DNA from: Yoonia sp. GPGPB17
Lineage (GTDB): Bacteria; Pseudomonadota; Alphaproteobacteria; Rhodobacterales; Rhodobacteraceae
Direction of reading: 5' to 3'
Length of the DNA: 64,000 nt
Assembly (NCBI RefSeq): GCF_037892195.1
Contig: NZ_JATACI010000002.1
Span: 1,426,001 to 1,490,000, forward strand
This document shows, piece by piece, positions 7,559 through 17,032 of this stretch (its first letter is position 1; the number at the start of each line of letters is the position of its first letter). A model generated the notes under the pieces. That model made no database searches and was not told the origin of the DNA. It was given only the letters and a program-made list of their open reading frames with translations. Both the position numbers and the translations under genes were made by a program.

Positions 7559-8428
7559 ATGAAATTCAAATCTGTTGTTCTTGGGCTCGGGCTTGCATCC
7601 GCCACTGCGGCCGCATCCTTTGCCGATACGTGGTCCATCGCCGTCACTGATGTTGAAGGGATGGAACGTTTGCAAATCGAATGGGGACCATTCAAAGAGG
7701 CGCTCGAAGAAGCAACCGGCGAAACTTTTGAGTTCTTCGCTGTGAATTCGCGTACGGCCGCCGCCGAGGCACTGCGCGGCGAAACCGTTGACTTCGTGGT
7801 CTCGGGCCCGGCTGAATATGTCGTCATCAACAAGCTGACAGACGCGACACCGCTCATTGGCCTTGGCCGACCGGACTATCACTGCGCGATCATCACGCGC
7901 GCAGACAGCGGCATCAACACGATGCAGGATCTGGTGGGCAAAACTGTCGCTTTTGGTGATATCGGTTCCACGTCTAACATGCTGTGCCCGATGCAGGTGC
8001 TGGCCGATCATGGCGTTGACCCTGTCAGCGACATCGAAAAGATCCACACAAGCCGCAACATCGCACATGAAGCACTTAAAAACGGTGACGTCGATGCCAT
8101 TGGCTCCAACGCCGGTAGCTGGCTGAACGTGCGCAACGCTGAGACTGATCTTCCTTACGGCTTCTTCAAGATGATCGGCCGTTCCGGCGACCTGCCCAAC
8201 GACATGATCATGGTGGGTGCCCATGTGCCTGCGGAAGCCGCCGCTCTGGTGCAAACATCTATCCTTGAAAACAAGGACATGATCATCGCTGGCATCACAG
8301 CGCATGAAGAAAACGACAAATACGTCGGCATGGACCTCGTCGCAATTGAGGACAGCGCTTATGACTACGTGCGGTCCATGTACTCAAACGCTGGCTACCC
8401 TCAGTTCGACAACTTCATCGGTGACTGA
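7559..8428 (+). CDS. phnD: PhnD-type binding protein of the second phosphonate importer
   Basis: 289 residues from ATG 7559, eight bases or so after GGAGG. The signal peptide MKFKSVVLGLGLASATAAAS ends at about residue 22 (FADTW). The mature protein has PhnD-family features: WGPFKEALEEATG, EALRGETVDFVVSGPAEYVV, ITRADSGI, DLVGKTVAFGDIGSTSN and HEALKNGDVDAIGSN. It differs strongly from the phnD at the left edge, so the two importers probably take different substrates. First gene of the right arm. The next gene probably starts at GTG 8421, overlapping this stop by eight bases. Confidence 0.88.
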   Translation: MKFKSVVLGLGLASATAAASFADTWSIAVTDVEGMERLQIEWGPFKEALEEATGETFEFFAVNSRTAAAEALRGETVDFVVSGPAEYVVINKLTDATPLIGLGRPDYHCAIITRADSGINTMQDLVGKTVAFGDIGSTSNMLCPMQVLADHGVDPVSDIEKIHTSRNIAHEALKNGDVDAIGSNAGSWLNVRNAETDLPYGFFKMIGRSGDLPNDMIMVGAHVPAEAAALVQTSILENKDMIIAGITAHEENDKYVGMDLVAIEDSAYDYVRSMYSNAGYPQFDNFIGD

Positions 8429-9237
8429 TACGCTCGAAAAAACGATCACGCCGCAAAGCGCGATCTCACGCAACCGGGGGGACATTCCTCCCGGTTGCAC
8501 CTGTAGACATTGAGGCGAAAGGTATCGCGAAGTCCTTTGGTGAGACGCCCATATTTGCTGATGTCAGCTTTCGCCTTGCACGGAGTGAAGCAGTTGCACT
8601 CGTTGGGGCCAATGGCACGGGCAAATCGACCTTGCTGCGCTGCCTGATGGGCCTGATCCCTGTGACAACAGGCCAAGTGGTTCTGCTCGAACAAGACACG
8701 ACCGGCCTTGAAGGCAAAGCGATCCGTGCCTTGCGCGCACGCATTGGCCTTGTTTCGCAAAAGCACAACCTCGTCCCGCGCCTGAATGTGTTGTCAAATG
8801 TTTGCCACGGTCTTTTGGGCCGTTATCCGGGTGTCCGGCACTGGAGCCATGTTCTAGCCCCGGCACCCTCGCGTGATGCAGCCATGGCCGCTTTAGAGAA
8901 GGTCGGTTTGAGCGCCTTAGCAATGCGTCGTGCGGATCGTTTGTCTGGCGGTCAATCCCAGCGCGTCGCTATCGCTCGCGCGATTGTGGGCAACCCCGAA
9001 ATTCTGATCGCAGATGAGCCCTGCGCCTCGCTCGACCCGGCTGCGGGCGAAGACGTGATGGAGCTCTTCTTTCAACTCGCGCGAGAGGAAGGCGTCACAG
9101 TTGTTTTTACCTCGCACAACATTGAACACGCATTGCGCTACGGTGACCGTGTGCTCGGTATTGCGGACGGTGCGTTGCGTTTGGACGCAACCGCAGCATC
9201 GCTCAACGCCTCAGATCTGAGGGGGCTTTATGACTAA
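8421..9237 (+). CDS. phnC: PhnC-type ATPase of the second importer, start region frameshifted
   Basis: Similarity to PhnC begins at IEAKGIAKSFGE (8509) and continues through Walker A (GANGTGKST), signature LSGGQSQR and Walker B ILIADEP to the stop at 9237. That frame has no ATG, GTG or TTG between the phnD2 stop and Walker A. If the run of six G at 8476-8481 were five, the frame would join to GTG 8421, which overlaps the phnD2 stop as other genes here do. I take that as the likely start, adding about 28 residues. A start at the rare codon ATT 8509 cannot be excluded. It pairs with PhnD2 and PhnE. Confidence 0.8.
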
Positions 9238-10036
9238 TCTCACCATACCCGCGCGCTACGAACGGCCCTCTGCATTTGCTTTCATAGGTTATTTGCTGGG
9301 CCTGACAGTCATTGTGTGGTGTCTGGCTGGTGCCGGGTTTTCGCTGGAGAGGATGGCGACCGCCCCGCCTCGTTTCGCCGATTTCCTTGAACGCGCCTTC
9401 CCGCCCAACATCGACCCGCAAACGCTCGTCCGGCTTGGGTGGAAAATGGTGGAGACCTTGCAGATAGCGGTCGCTGGGGCGGTGATCGGTGTTATTCTCG
9501 CGATCCCCATCGCACTGCTTGCCGCGCGCGGGCTCGTTGCGGGGGTCTGGGTGAACCAGGTTGTCCGCAATATCCTGAGTTTCATCCGAGCCGTGCCCGA
9601 CATTGCTTGGGCGCTGGTATTTGTGGTGGCTGTCGGTCTCGGCCCTTTTGCCGGGATGCTGGCCATCGCCGTGGACACCATCGGTTTCTGCGGACGGTTC
9701 TTCGCCGACGACATGGAAGGGACAGACAAAGGCCCCGCCGAGAGCCTGGCCGCAACCGGCGCGCGCAAGATTGACGTGGTCGCTTGTGCCACGATCCCCG
9801 CCGCAATGCCTGCGTTCATTTCCACATCTCTTTTTTCATTGGAGAAAGCCGTGCGGTCTTCCACGATCCTGGGCCTTGTGGGCGCAGGCGGGATCGGGAT
9901 CGAACTGAAGGTTGGGTTTGACCTCTTCGACTATCCCACCGCCATGACCGTCATCCTGATGATTGCTGTCGTCGTGATCATTATCGAGCAACTTAGCGGC
10001 TTTGTCCGCACAAAGATTATCGGAGAACAGCGTTGA
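9230..10036 (+). CDS. phnE: PhnE: phosphonate ABC transporter permease
   Basis: 268-residue inner-membrane protein with about six hydrophobic segments and a binding-protein-dependent permease signature, ESLAATGARKIDVVACATIP, the loop that contacts the ATPase. FIRAVPDIAWALVF and STILGLVGAGGIGIEL are typical of the PhnE family. The start overlaps the end of phnC2 by eight bases. It forms the channel of the second importer. No permease for the left-arm importer is inside the window. Confidence 0.9.
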   Translation: MTNLTIPARYERPSAFAFIGYLLGLTVIVWCLAGAGFSLERMATAPPRFADFLERAFPPNIDPQTLVRLGWKMVETLQIAVAGAVIGVILAIPIALLAARGLVAGVWVNQVVRNILSFIRAVPDIAWALVFVVAVGLGPFAGMLAIAVDTIGFCGRFFADDMEGTDKGPAESLAATGARKIDVVACATIPAAMPAFISTSLFSLEKAVRSSTILGLVGAGGIGIELKVGFDLFDYPTAMTVILMIAVVVIIIEQLSGFVRTKIIGEQR

Positions 10037-10677
10037 AGACCGATACCGCAGACGTCCACTGGAGCGAACAATGGGCGAATATCACATCCGGCAGCAAATG
10101 GCTGACACCTGAACAGGACGTTATCAACTGGGCAGAGGCCTTCGCGCCCGGTTCCGAGGTACTGGACCTTGGCGCTGGCGTCGGGCGGCATGCTCTGTGG
10201 TTGGCTGAGAAAGGTCATACCGTCACGGCTTTGGACGCGGCACCCGAGGGACTCGCGGAGATTGAGAAGTTCAACAGCGTCGCGACCAAGCTGGGACGCA
10301 TGGATGAACTGCCCTTCGATGATACAAGCTTTGATCATATCGTCAGCTGGAATGTCATCTATCACGGTGATGAAGAAATCGTCTCGCGCACGATTTCCGA
10401 GATCAAACGCGTGCTTAAACCCGGCGGAACCTACCTCGGAACAATGCTCTCCAAACGGCGTTTGCCGCATGAGCAGGCCAAGCACAGCGGGCGCGAGATC
10501 AGCAATAATTCTTGGGTCTTTGATGCGCCAGGGACTGACAAGATCCACCCGCATTTCTTTTGCAACGCGGTCGAGTTGCTGACGCTTTTTTCTGGCTTTG
10601 AAGTGTTAAACCTGAAAGATCAGGAGCATGACAAGCCCGGTTCGTACCACTGGCACGTGACGCTGGAACGGCTCTGA
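10033..10677 (+). CDS. Class I SAM-dependent methyltransferase in the phn operon
   Basis: 214 residues, starting at TTG 10033, which overlaps the phnE stop (TTGA). The SAM-binding motif I is VLDLGAGVGRHALWLAEKG, followed by an acidic residue after the second strand (VTALDAAPEG) and motif VLKPGGTYLGTML. It belongs to the UbiE/Methyltransf_11-like group. The substrate is not predictable. It sits between the permease and the second PhnM and shares overlapping stops with both, so it probably modifies an imported phosphonate or an intermediate. A methyltransferase is not part of the classical C-P lyase set. Confidence 0.85.
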   Translation: MKTDTADVHWSEQWANITSGSKWLTPEQDVINWAEAFAPGSEVLDLGAGVGRHALWLAEKGHTVTALDAAPEGLAEIEKFNSVATKLGRMDELPFDDTSFDHIVSWNVIYHGDEEIVSRTISEIKRVLKPGGTYLGTMLSKRRLPHEQAKHSGREISNNSWVFDAPGTDKIHPHFFCNAVELLTLFSGFEVLNLKDQEHDKPGSYHWHVTLERL

Positions 10678-11888
10678 TGACAGTCACATTTGAAGGCGCG
10701 ACAGTATATTTGCCCGGGCAAATCGCCGAGGCGAGTGTCACAGTGGCAGACGGTAAGATCGCTGAGATCGGTGCACAAACGCAAGGTGAGGTGATCGACG
10801 CTACGGGTCTGATCCTTGCGCCCGCCTTGGTTGACGTCCACGGCGATGCGTTTGAACGGCAGCTGATGCCGCGCCCTAATACGTACTTCCCAACGGATGT
10901 GGCCGTACTGGACACCGACAGGCAACTTGCAGCCAACGGCATTGCAACAGCTTATCATGCGATCACTTTAGGGTGGGAGCCGGGATTACGCGCGGTGGAA
11001 CGTGGCCGTGCGCTGATCCAAGCACTGATTGACCTTGCGCCACGCTTGACTGTGGAGAACCGCGTCCAACTACGGTGGGAGACGTTCTCTTTCGATGAAG
11101 CGTTCGAGACGATCAAATGGGCGCTTCAAGCGCCGCTAACGCCATCTATCGCGTTCAACGACCACACATCCATGACCATGCGTGCCTTTGATACCTCGAT
11201 GCAAGATCGTGCGTTTGAACATAGTCCGGACTTTACAACCGCCTCACTCGATGATGATCGCCTGCGCCAACGAACAGCAGGGCATGCAAAGCGGTCTGGC
11301 ATGGATGAGGACAGCTACCTCGCCCTTTTGCGCAAGGTTTGGGACCGGCGCGGCGACGTGCCTGACACCATTGCGCAGGTCGCAGAGGCGGGCAAAACCG
11401 CTGGCGCTCCGATGCTGAGCCACGATGACACCCGTGCCGAGACCCGTGCTTATTTTCGCAGTCTGGGCGCCACGGCGGCCGAATTCCCAATGGTGATCGA
11501 GGCCGCAGAGGCCGCACGGGCCAATGGGGACACCATCATCTTTGGCGCGCCGAACGGGGCGCGAGGCGGCAGCCACATCGGTTCGCTTGGGGTAGGCGAC
11601 ATGGTTGAGGCTGGCCTCTGTGATGCGCTGGCCTCTGACTATTTTTATCCCTCTATGCTGGCCGCGGTAGCGAAGATGGATCTAGAGAAGCGGGCGGATC
11701 GGAGCACGCTTTGGTCGCTCGTCTCGGATGGCCCTGCCCGGTCTATGGGGCTGACAGACCGGGGTCATTTAGTGACTGGCAAGCGCGCGGACCTTGTGCT
11801 GGTAGATTGGCCAGAGGGGGGCACACCGGCCGTCCAAGGCACTTGGGTGGCGGGCCGCTGCGCCTATCAGGGAACGCCCTTGGGGTGA
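10677..11888 (+). CDS. phnM: Second PhnM-like amidohydrolase
   Basis: 403 residues. The PhnM pattern is clear: LAPALVDVHGDAFERQLMPR (metal site), SIAFNDHTS, MLSHDDTRAE, the block AAEFPMVIEAAEAA, FGAPNGARGGSHIGS and DALASDYFYPSMLAA. It differs from the left-arm PhnM in length and in the central region and keeps more of the usual RGGSH motif. Known PhnM removes pyrophosphate from the ribose triphosphate intermediate. Having two may mean that each arm processes a different intermediate, which is inference. The ATG overlaps the methyltransferase stop (TGATG). Confidence 0.87.
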   Translation: MTVTFEGATVYLPGQIAEASVTVADGKIAEIGAQTQGEVIDATGLILAPALVDVHGDAFERQLMPRPNTYFPTDVAVLDTDRQLAANGIATAYHAITLGWEPGLRAVERGRALIQALIDLAPRLTVENRVQLRWETFSFDEAFETIKWALQAPLTPSIAFNDHTSMTMRAFDTSMQDRAFEHSPDFTTASLDDDRLRQRTAGHAKRSGMDEDSYLALLRKVWDRRGDVPDTIAQVAEAGKTAGAPMLSHDDTRAETRAYFRSLGATAAEFPMVIEAAEAARANGDTIIFGAPNGARGGSHIGSLGVGDMVEAGLCDALASDYFYPSMLAAVAKMDLEKRADRSTLWSLVSDGPARSMGLTDRGHLVTGKRADLVLVDWPEGGTPAVQGTWVAGRCAYQGTPLG

Positions 11889-13124
11889 GCATCTGGCCGC
11901 TCAATCCCGACTACCGCCCAGCTATCGCGCTTGGGATTACGCAGGTCGTGGGGTATGGTGCGCTCTACTACGCCTACGCCATCCTGCTGCCGGAAATGGC
12001 CGACGATCTCGGGCTCAGCCTGACTGCAATTTTCGGTGTGTTGTCGCTCGGCCTTTTTTTTGGGGGGTGCGATGGCACCTCTGGCAGGATGGTTGACCGA
12101 TCAGTATGGCGGCCGGGCCGTGATGACCGTCGGTTCCACAGTCGCTGGTGTCGCACTAGTTCTGATGTCTTTCGTGACTGGGCCTTATGGCCTCTTCTTC
12201 GCGTTGCTACTGGCCGAAGTGGCCGCGATGTGTGTCCTCTACAATGTGGCTTTCGCTGCCGTCGCCCGGCTTGATCTGGCGGTTCCGACGCAACGTTCCA
12301 TCTCTATCATCACGCTTTTTGGGGGCATTGCCTCAACAATTTTCTGGCCGCTCACGCTGTGGCTCTACACCCGCTACGGGTGGGAAGCATCATGGGTCGT
12401 TCTCGGCATTACGACCCTGATAATCTCAGTATCCCTTCACTTCTATGGGCTGCGCGGCCCATTGCGAGACCTCGATGCGCCGAAAGAGGCAGCGCAGTCC
12501 GACTGGCCCGAACTAAGAGGTCCGGCACGCAAGCGCGGTATGCTCTGGATGGTGATTTCCTTCCTCTTCTCCGGCTACCTGATTGGAGCCGTGATGACAC
12601 TCTGGGTGACCAACGTGCAAGATCTGGGGCATTCCGCAGCGCTTGCCGCTATCGCGGGTGCTGTCATCGGTCCCTTCAAGACAGTTGGTCGGTTCTTCGA
12701 GATGTTACTGGCGCGGAACATGTATCCACTTGTCACCTACATTCTGGCAATGAGTCTGATGATGGCCGGTTTCATGACCCTGCTTGTCATAGGATTTACC
12801 ATTCCCGGCATCATGCTGGCCGCCGCCCTCTATGGGATGGGTGATGGGATCAAAACCATCGCGCGCGGCACGTTGCCTCTCGCGCTTTTTGGGTCACGCG
12901 GCTATGGCGCGCGGCTGGGTTGGATTTCCTTTCTTTCAATGGGCGTGAATGCCTCAGCGCCATTTGTTTTTGCATGGCTCACGCAGGCCTTTGGCGGCTG
13001 GTGGAGTTTCTTTGTCATGACCCTTTGCTTGTCTGTTGCAATCGCAACATATGCCCTGATCCCGGACCCAAGGTGGATACAGAATGACCCCACTCAGGAT
13101 CGGTGCCTGCCTAACGGCTCTTGA
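11885..13124 (+). CDS. Major facilitator superfamily transporter, frameshifted in a T run
   Basis: The N-terminal part starts at GTG 11885, overlapping the phnM2 stop (GTGA), and reads VSIWPLNPDYRPAIALGITQ. It runs to LSLGLFFGG, then the frame changes. The second part continues LGGAMAPLAGWLTDQYGGRA, the MFS loop 2-3 motif. The junction is at eight T (12054-12061); seven T would give one continuous protein of about 412 residues with roughly twelve membrane segments. Transport direction and substrate are unknown; operon position suggests uptake or export of a phosphonate-related compound. It overlaps the next gene by 41 bp. Confidence 0.8.
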
Positions 13125-13899
13125 GATCGATCAGCATCGTGATTGGCTCTTTGACGCTGAACGCGACATCGAAATTCAGGGTTTCTCCAGTCATGCGTCA
13201 CTGACCTCGGAGTTTGAGGATCGCGTGGCCGCCACCATCAAGGCTCTCAAAGGGCATAAAGGACGTGTCGGCATGCACGGCCCCTTTGACGGGCTCGATA
13301 TGGACAACAAGGACCCTGAGTTGCGCACACTGATCACCGCGCGGTTTCTCAAGGCATTGGAAGCCGCCGATCGAATTGGCGCAAGGCAGATGGTAATGCA
13401 CTCGCCTTATGACCTTTGGTATGAAAACAACATCCACAACTATCCGGGCTACGCCGACAAGGTGTTGGCGCGCATCCACATGACCATGCAACCGGTGGTG
13501 AACAAGGCCGAGGAATTGGGTATCACGCTGGTGATTGAGAACATTCTAGACGTTGATCCATCCCGCCGCCGCGAAATGGTAGGCAGCTTCTGCTCCAAAG
13601 CGATCGCCGTCTCAATTGACACCGGTCACGCACATTTGGCGCGCCGCATGTCAGGTGCGCCGCCCGTTGACTATTTTGTGCGCGACGCGGGCCACCATTT
13701 GCGCCACATCCACCTGCAAGATCTGGACGGCCACGCCGACCGACATTGGGCGCCGGGCGACGGCGAGATTCATTGGCGAAGCGTTTTCGAGGCTCTCGCT
13801 GATTGCAACAGCGCGCCTCATCTCGTGCTAGAACTACGCAACAAAGCTGACATTCCCCGAGGCTTCAGTTACCTGCAGGGGCTTGGTCTGGTAGCGTAA
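13084..13899 (+). CDS. Sugar phosphate isomerase/epimerase-like TIM-barrel protein
   Basis: 271 residues of the xylose isomerase-like TIM-barrel (AP endonuclease 2) superfamily. Metal-ligand regions are visible: VGMHGPFDG, MVMHSP, LVIENI (Glu), SIDTGHAHL (Asp, His), IHLQDLDGHADRHWAPGDGEIHW split around the second metal site, and LVLELR. Such enzymes isomerise or epimerise sugars or act as hydrolases; the exact reaction cannot be read from the sequence. Being last in the right phn arm, it could act on the ribose phosphate moiety left after C-P cleavage, which is inference. The start ATG 13084 lies inside the end of the MFS gene. Confidence 0.8.
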   Translation: MTPLRIGACLTALEIDQHRDWLFDAERDIEIQGFSSHASLTSEFEDRVAATIKALKGHKGRVGMHGPFDGLDMDNKDPELRTLITARFLKALEAADRIGARQMVMHSPYDLWYENNIHNYPGYADKVLARIHMTMQPVVNKAEELGITLVIENILDVDPSRRREMVGSFCSKAIAVSIDTGHAHLARRMSGAPPVDYFVRDAGHHLRHIHLQDLDGHADRHWAPGDGEIHWRSVFEALADCNSAPHLVLELRNKADIPRGFSYLQGLGLVA

Positions 13900-14255
13900 C
13901 GTGGTTCATCGCTGATACGAAGTAAGATAGCTGCCTGTCACCTGTCACCAATCGGAGTGCCAAACTAAGCGTGCCGATCATGGTGGCTTCGCGACCAAAG
14001 CGACAGAAAACAACTACGCTTTGACAATGCGGGCCGTCGCGCTGCGTATAGGTGTCGTGCAGTGCAGACCAATAGTGCAACGCTTTCCAACATATGCAGC
14101 TGTTGCGCTTAAGCAGCAGGATCAAAAAGAAACTGTCAGGCCGCTAGTATCCGTCATTCTAGACTTACAAAACTGTAAGCCTGCCGAAAGAATGGGGCAA
14201 GAGTTGCACCTCATATCCGAAGCGTAAGGACATGATTTTTCGGATAGGACCTCCA
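13900..14255. other. Intergenic region between phn island and metal/redox block
   Basis: No credible gene. It contains a short direct repeat, CCTGTCACCTGTCACC (about 13934-13949), one GCTTAAGC (14107-14114) of the type that corrupts genes elsewhere, and the TTAC-N6-GTAA box described separately. No clear terminator was recognised for the phn right arm. Confidence 0.6.
14164..14179. promoter_or_regulatory. Inverted repeat CTTACA-N4-TGTAAG, likely response-regulator site
   Basis: CTTACAAAACTGTAAG, 77 bp upstream of the PepSY-TctC start. The core TTACAAAACTGTAA differs by one base from the box upstream of the ferric-reductase/two-component operon (20678-20695). The shared box around an OmpR-type regulator suggests that this regulator binds both. 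Confidence 0.65.
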
Positions 14256-15452
14256 ATGGCACAATTCAGTCTTAAAACTTGGACCGCAACGCTTTGCCTA
14301 CTCAGCGGTACCGCACTGGCGCAGACAGCCGACGGACCGTCCCCAATAACTAAAGATGACGCCATCGCCATTGCCCTTGCGGCCCAGCGCGGCACAGTCG
14401 AGGAAGCGGAGCTTGACCAGTTTGAAGGCAAACCCGCCTATGACGTCGAAGTCGTAAACGCGGCGGGCGACGAGATCGAATTCAAGATTGATGCCCAAAC
14501 AGGGGCAATTTTAAACATCTGGACAGATGATGACCCCTCAGACGACCCAAGCGGGGCAGATACCGCGGTTTTCGACACAGCAACCTTTCTGATCCCGGGC
14601 TCTCCTGGTGGCGGTTGGGACACAGCGACACGGATGATTGGACAGGTGTTTTCCTCATCTGGTGTCATTGAAGACGTGGTTTTTGAAAACCGGGATGGCA
14701 ACAACGGTGGCGTCGGCCTGACCTATATGGTCGAGAATGCTGCGAACCTACAAAACACGTTGATGCTGAACACCCATCAGATTGTTGCGCGCTCGCTGAA
14801 TGGCACCTATTCGGACAGTTTTTCTGATCTGATCCCCGTGGCTGCGCCAATTGGAGGGTTCGTTGCTTTCATTGTCCATTCGGAAAGCGACCTTCAATCG
14901 ATGGCTGATCTGGTAAATGGGCATGCAGACGACAGTTTTGCAATTGGTGGAGGTTCCGAAACCGGTGGCATTGATCACCTCGTCTCCGTGATGGCCATGC
15001 AAGCTGCCGGTATCGACCCAACCTTCGATTACGTTACCTTTGATGCACCTGCCCCCGCGTTTACGGCATTGATGTCGGGGGATATTACGGCGATCGCGAC
15101 CGATTTTTCACGGGCGCTGGCGCTTGCGCAACAAGGGAACATACGCATCTTGGGCGTTACCGCTGGCAAAGAAAGCACACTACCTGCTGGCGTTCAGACA
15201 CTCCACGAGCAAGGCATCGCGATGGAATTTGTGACCTGGAACGGTTTTTTTGCACCGCCAATGACAGGTCCTGCTCAGATCGCAGAATTCCAGGCCGCCT
15301 TTTCAGCGTTGTATGAAACCGAAGAATGGCAAGCCGCTATAGCCGACAAGGGTTGGATTGAGCACAGGCATGACAGTGGCGCATTTGCAGCCCTTTTGGC
15401 CCAGCAAGAAGCTGACGTTCGCGCCGCCTTGAACGCCCTAGAGATGAATTGA
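14256..15452 (+). CDS. Secreted PepSY-TctC (Bug-type binding protein) fusion
   Basis: 398 residues from ATG 14256, six bases after AGGA; an upstream ATG (14232) sits too close to its own AAGGA. Signal peptide about residues 1-23 (ending TALAQ). Residues about 30-85 form a PepSY domain (DAIAIALAAQRGTVEEAEL, YDVEVV, FKIDAQTGAILNI). From about 105 onward is a TctC/Bug fold: FLIPGSPGGGWDTATRMIG, LMLNTHQIV, GGSETGGIDHL, then TWNGFFAPP. Bug proteins normally deliver carboxylates to TctAB permeases, but no such permease is present. A multicopper oxidase follows 113 bp downstream. PepSY domains are common in metal and reductase systems, so a role in metal-citrate or redox sensing is possible (inference). 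Confidence 0.8.
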   Translation: MAQFSLKTWTATLCLLSGTALAQTADGPSPITKDDAIAIALAAQRGTVEEAELDQFEGKPAYDVEVVNAAGDEIEFKIDAQTGAILNIWTDDDPSDDPSGADTAVFDTATFLIPGSPGGGWDTATRMIGQVFSSSGVIEDVVFENRDGNNGGVGLTYMVENAANLQNTLMLNTHQIVARSLNGTYSDSFSDLIPVAAPIGGFVAFIVHSESDLQSMADLVNGHADDSFAIGGGSETGGIDHLVSVMAMQAAGIDPTFDYVTFDAPAPAFTALMSGDITAIATDFSRALALAQQGNIRILGVTAGKESTLPAGVQTLHEQGIAMEFVTWNGFFAPPMTGPAQIAEFQAAFSALYETEEWQAAIADKGWIEHRHDSGAFAALLAQQEADVRAALNALEMN

Positions 15453-15565
15453 TCGATGCGTCCATCGATTTGGTCGCGAAACTTAGGGCTGCTCCATCGC
15501 CTTGCACAACTTCGAGCCAGGTCCACGATAAACTGTCTCAAACCTACCTCAAGAGGAAACTAAAC

Positions 15566-17032
15566 ATGAACCGTCGTCAACTTTTGATCGGAAGCACCGC
15601 AACAGCCGCGTTCGCCGGATCGATGGCATCTCCCCAGGCATCGACGCGCCCACTGCGTTTGATCCCAATGACCGATCTGACCGGCGGCATCAACGAACGG
15701 ATCAACCTGTCCCTGAACACCGCATCCCATGACTTTGGAACCAGCGTTGCAAGCCAGACATTTGGGATCAACCATAGCTATCTCGGGCCGGTACTTCGCG
15801 TGAAGCAGGGCCAGACATTGCCCTTTAACGTCACCAACAATATCGGTGATGTCTCAACGATCCATTGGCATGGGTTGCATATTCCCGGCGATGTCGATGG
15901 TGGTCCGCATCAGGAAATAGAAGACGGCGCTGTTTGGTCTCCCGACGTTCCAGTTGTGCAGCGCGCGTCGATGAACTGGTTTCACTCTCACATGCATGGA
16001 AAGACCGCCCAACAGACCTATAATGGGCTGGCGGGAGTCCTTCTTGTGGAAGATGATTCAAGTCTGGATGCTGACTTGCCAAAGACCTATGGCGTGGACG
16101 ACTTTACGCTGATCCTGCAGGACAAAACGTTCGATGCGACTGGCCGCATGACCTACGCACTGTCAGCCGAAGTTTTCGAGGACGGCTTTCAGGGAGACAC
16201 GATTGTCGTCAATGGGGTCATTGCACCAGTGGCACAGTCGGTTCCAACCGGTTTGGTGCGACTTCGCATCCTCAATGCCTGCAACGCGCGGTTTCTGGAA
16301 CTCTCAATGCAAACGGGGCCTGTAACTGTGATCGCCTCAGATGGTGGCTTTCTGTCATCACCCGTTGAGGCAGAGAGCATATTGATGTCACCGGGCGAAC
16401 GATACGAAGTCCTCATCGACATGGGCATAGTTGGAACCAATGCGCTCAACGTCAATTGGGGCGAGGACGCAGAGGGGTTCTTTGCCAACCTTTTTGGAGG
16501 AAATCCGACCACAACCGCACTTGTACTCAACCGCAGCGCAGATCAGGGTTTCACCGGTGCGATACCGACTCAATTGGCAAATCTGTCCCCGCCAAATCGG
16601 TCGGATGCAACGGTTACGCGTTCATTTGAACTGCAAATGGACGTCGGCGCTGATCTTGCTGCGCTTGCAATGGCTTGGGATAATTTTTGCGGGAACGCAA
16701 ACGCGATGGCGATCAACGGCCAACCGATGAAAATGGACCGGATTGATGAGACGGTCCGCAAAGGAGACACCGAGATCTGGCGCATCTCTGTCGATGACAT
16801 GCTGCATCCGTTCCATATACACGGGTGTTCCTTCCGGATTCTCAGTCAAAGCGGCGCGACACCTCCGTCCTATGCACAAGGTTGGAAAGACATGGTTCAC
16901 GTCGAAGAAGGTTGGTCTGAAGTACTTGTCCGGTTCGACTATGATGCACCGGACGCAGCACCTTACATGTACCACTGCCACATTCTAGAGCATGAAGACT
17001 GCGGGATGATGGGGCAATTCACGGTCGGCTAG
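15566..17032 (+). CDS. Tat-exported multicopper oxidase
   Basis: 488 residues from ATG 15566, after AGAGGAAA. The N-terminus MNRRQLLIGSTATAAFAG carries the twin arginine and a hydrophobic region. Copper-binding motifs are HWHGLHIPGDVDGGPH (from about residue 100), HSHMHG (about 140), HPFHIHG and HCHILEHEDCGMM near the C-terminus. This is a complete laccase/CueO-type set of four motifs. The protein oxidises Cu(I), Fe(II), Mn(II) or phenolic substrates in the periplasm; the exact substrate is not determined. No methionine-rich insert like that of E. coli CueO was seen. It probably shares a promoter with the PepSY-TctC gene under the TTAC-N6-GTAA box. Confidence 0.9.
   Translation: MNRRQLLIGSTATAAFAGSMASPQASTRPLRLIPMTDLTGGINERINLSLNTASHDFGTSVASQTFGINHSYLGPVLRVKQGQTLPFNVTNNIGDVSTIHWHGLHIPGDVDGGPHQEIEDGAVWSPDVPVVQRASMNWFHSHMHGKTAQQTYNGLAGVLLVEDDSSLDADLPKTYGVDDFTLILQDKTFDATGRMTYALSAEVFEDGFQGDTIVVNGVIAPVAQSVPTGLVRLRILNACNARFLELSMQTGPVTVIASDGGFLSSPVEAESILMSPGERYEVLIDMGIVGTNALNVNWGEDAEGFFANLFGGNPTTTALVLNRSADQGFTGAIPTQLANLSPPNRSDATVTRSFELQMDVGADLAALAMAWDNFCGNANAMAINGQPMKMDRIDETVRKGDTEIWRISVDDMLHPFHIHGCSFRILSQSGATPPSYAQGWKDMVHVEEGWSEVLVRFDYDAPDAAPYMYHCHILEHEDCGMMGQFTVG

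Noticed and set aside
8472..8496. Hairpin AACCGGG...CCCGGTT as a terminator or attenuator between phnD2 and phnC2
   Set aside because: No T run follows, and the region probably codes for the PhnC2 N-terminus if the G run is one base too long.
12054..12061. Run of eight T in the MFS gene as a phase-variation switch
   Set aside because: Several other genes in the window have similar homopolymer errors, including housekeeping genes, so an artefact is more likely.
14107..14114. GCTTAAGC in the intergenic region as another corrupted GCCGGC or a cloning linker
   Set aside because: There is no coding frame here to test the idea, so it cannot be supported.
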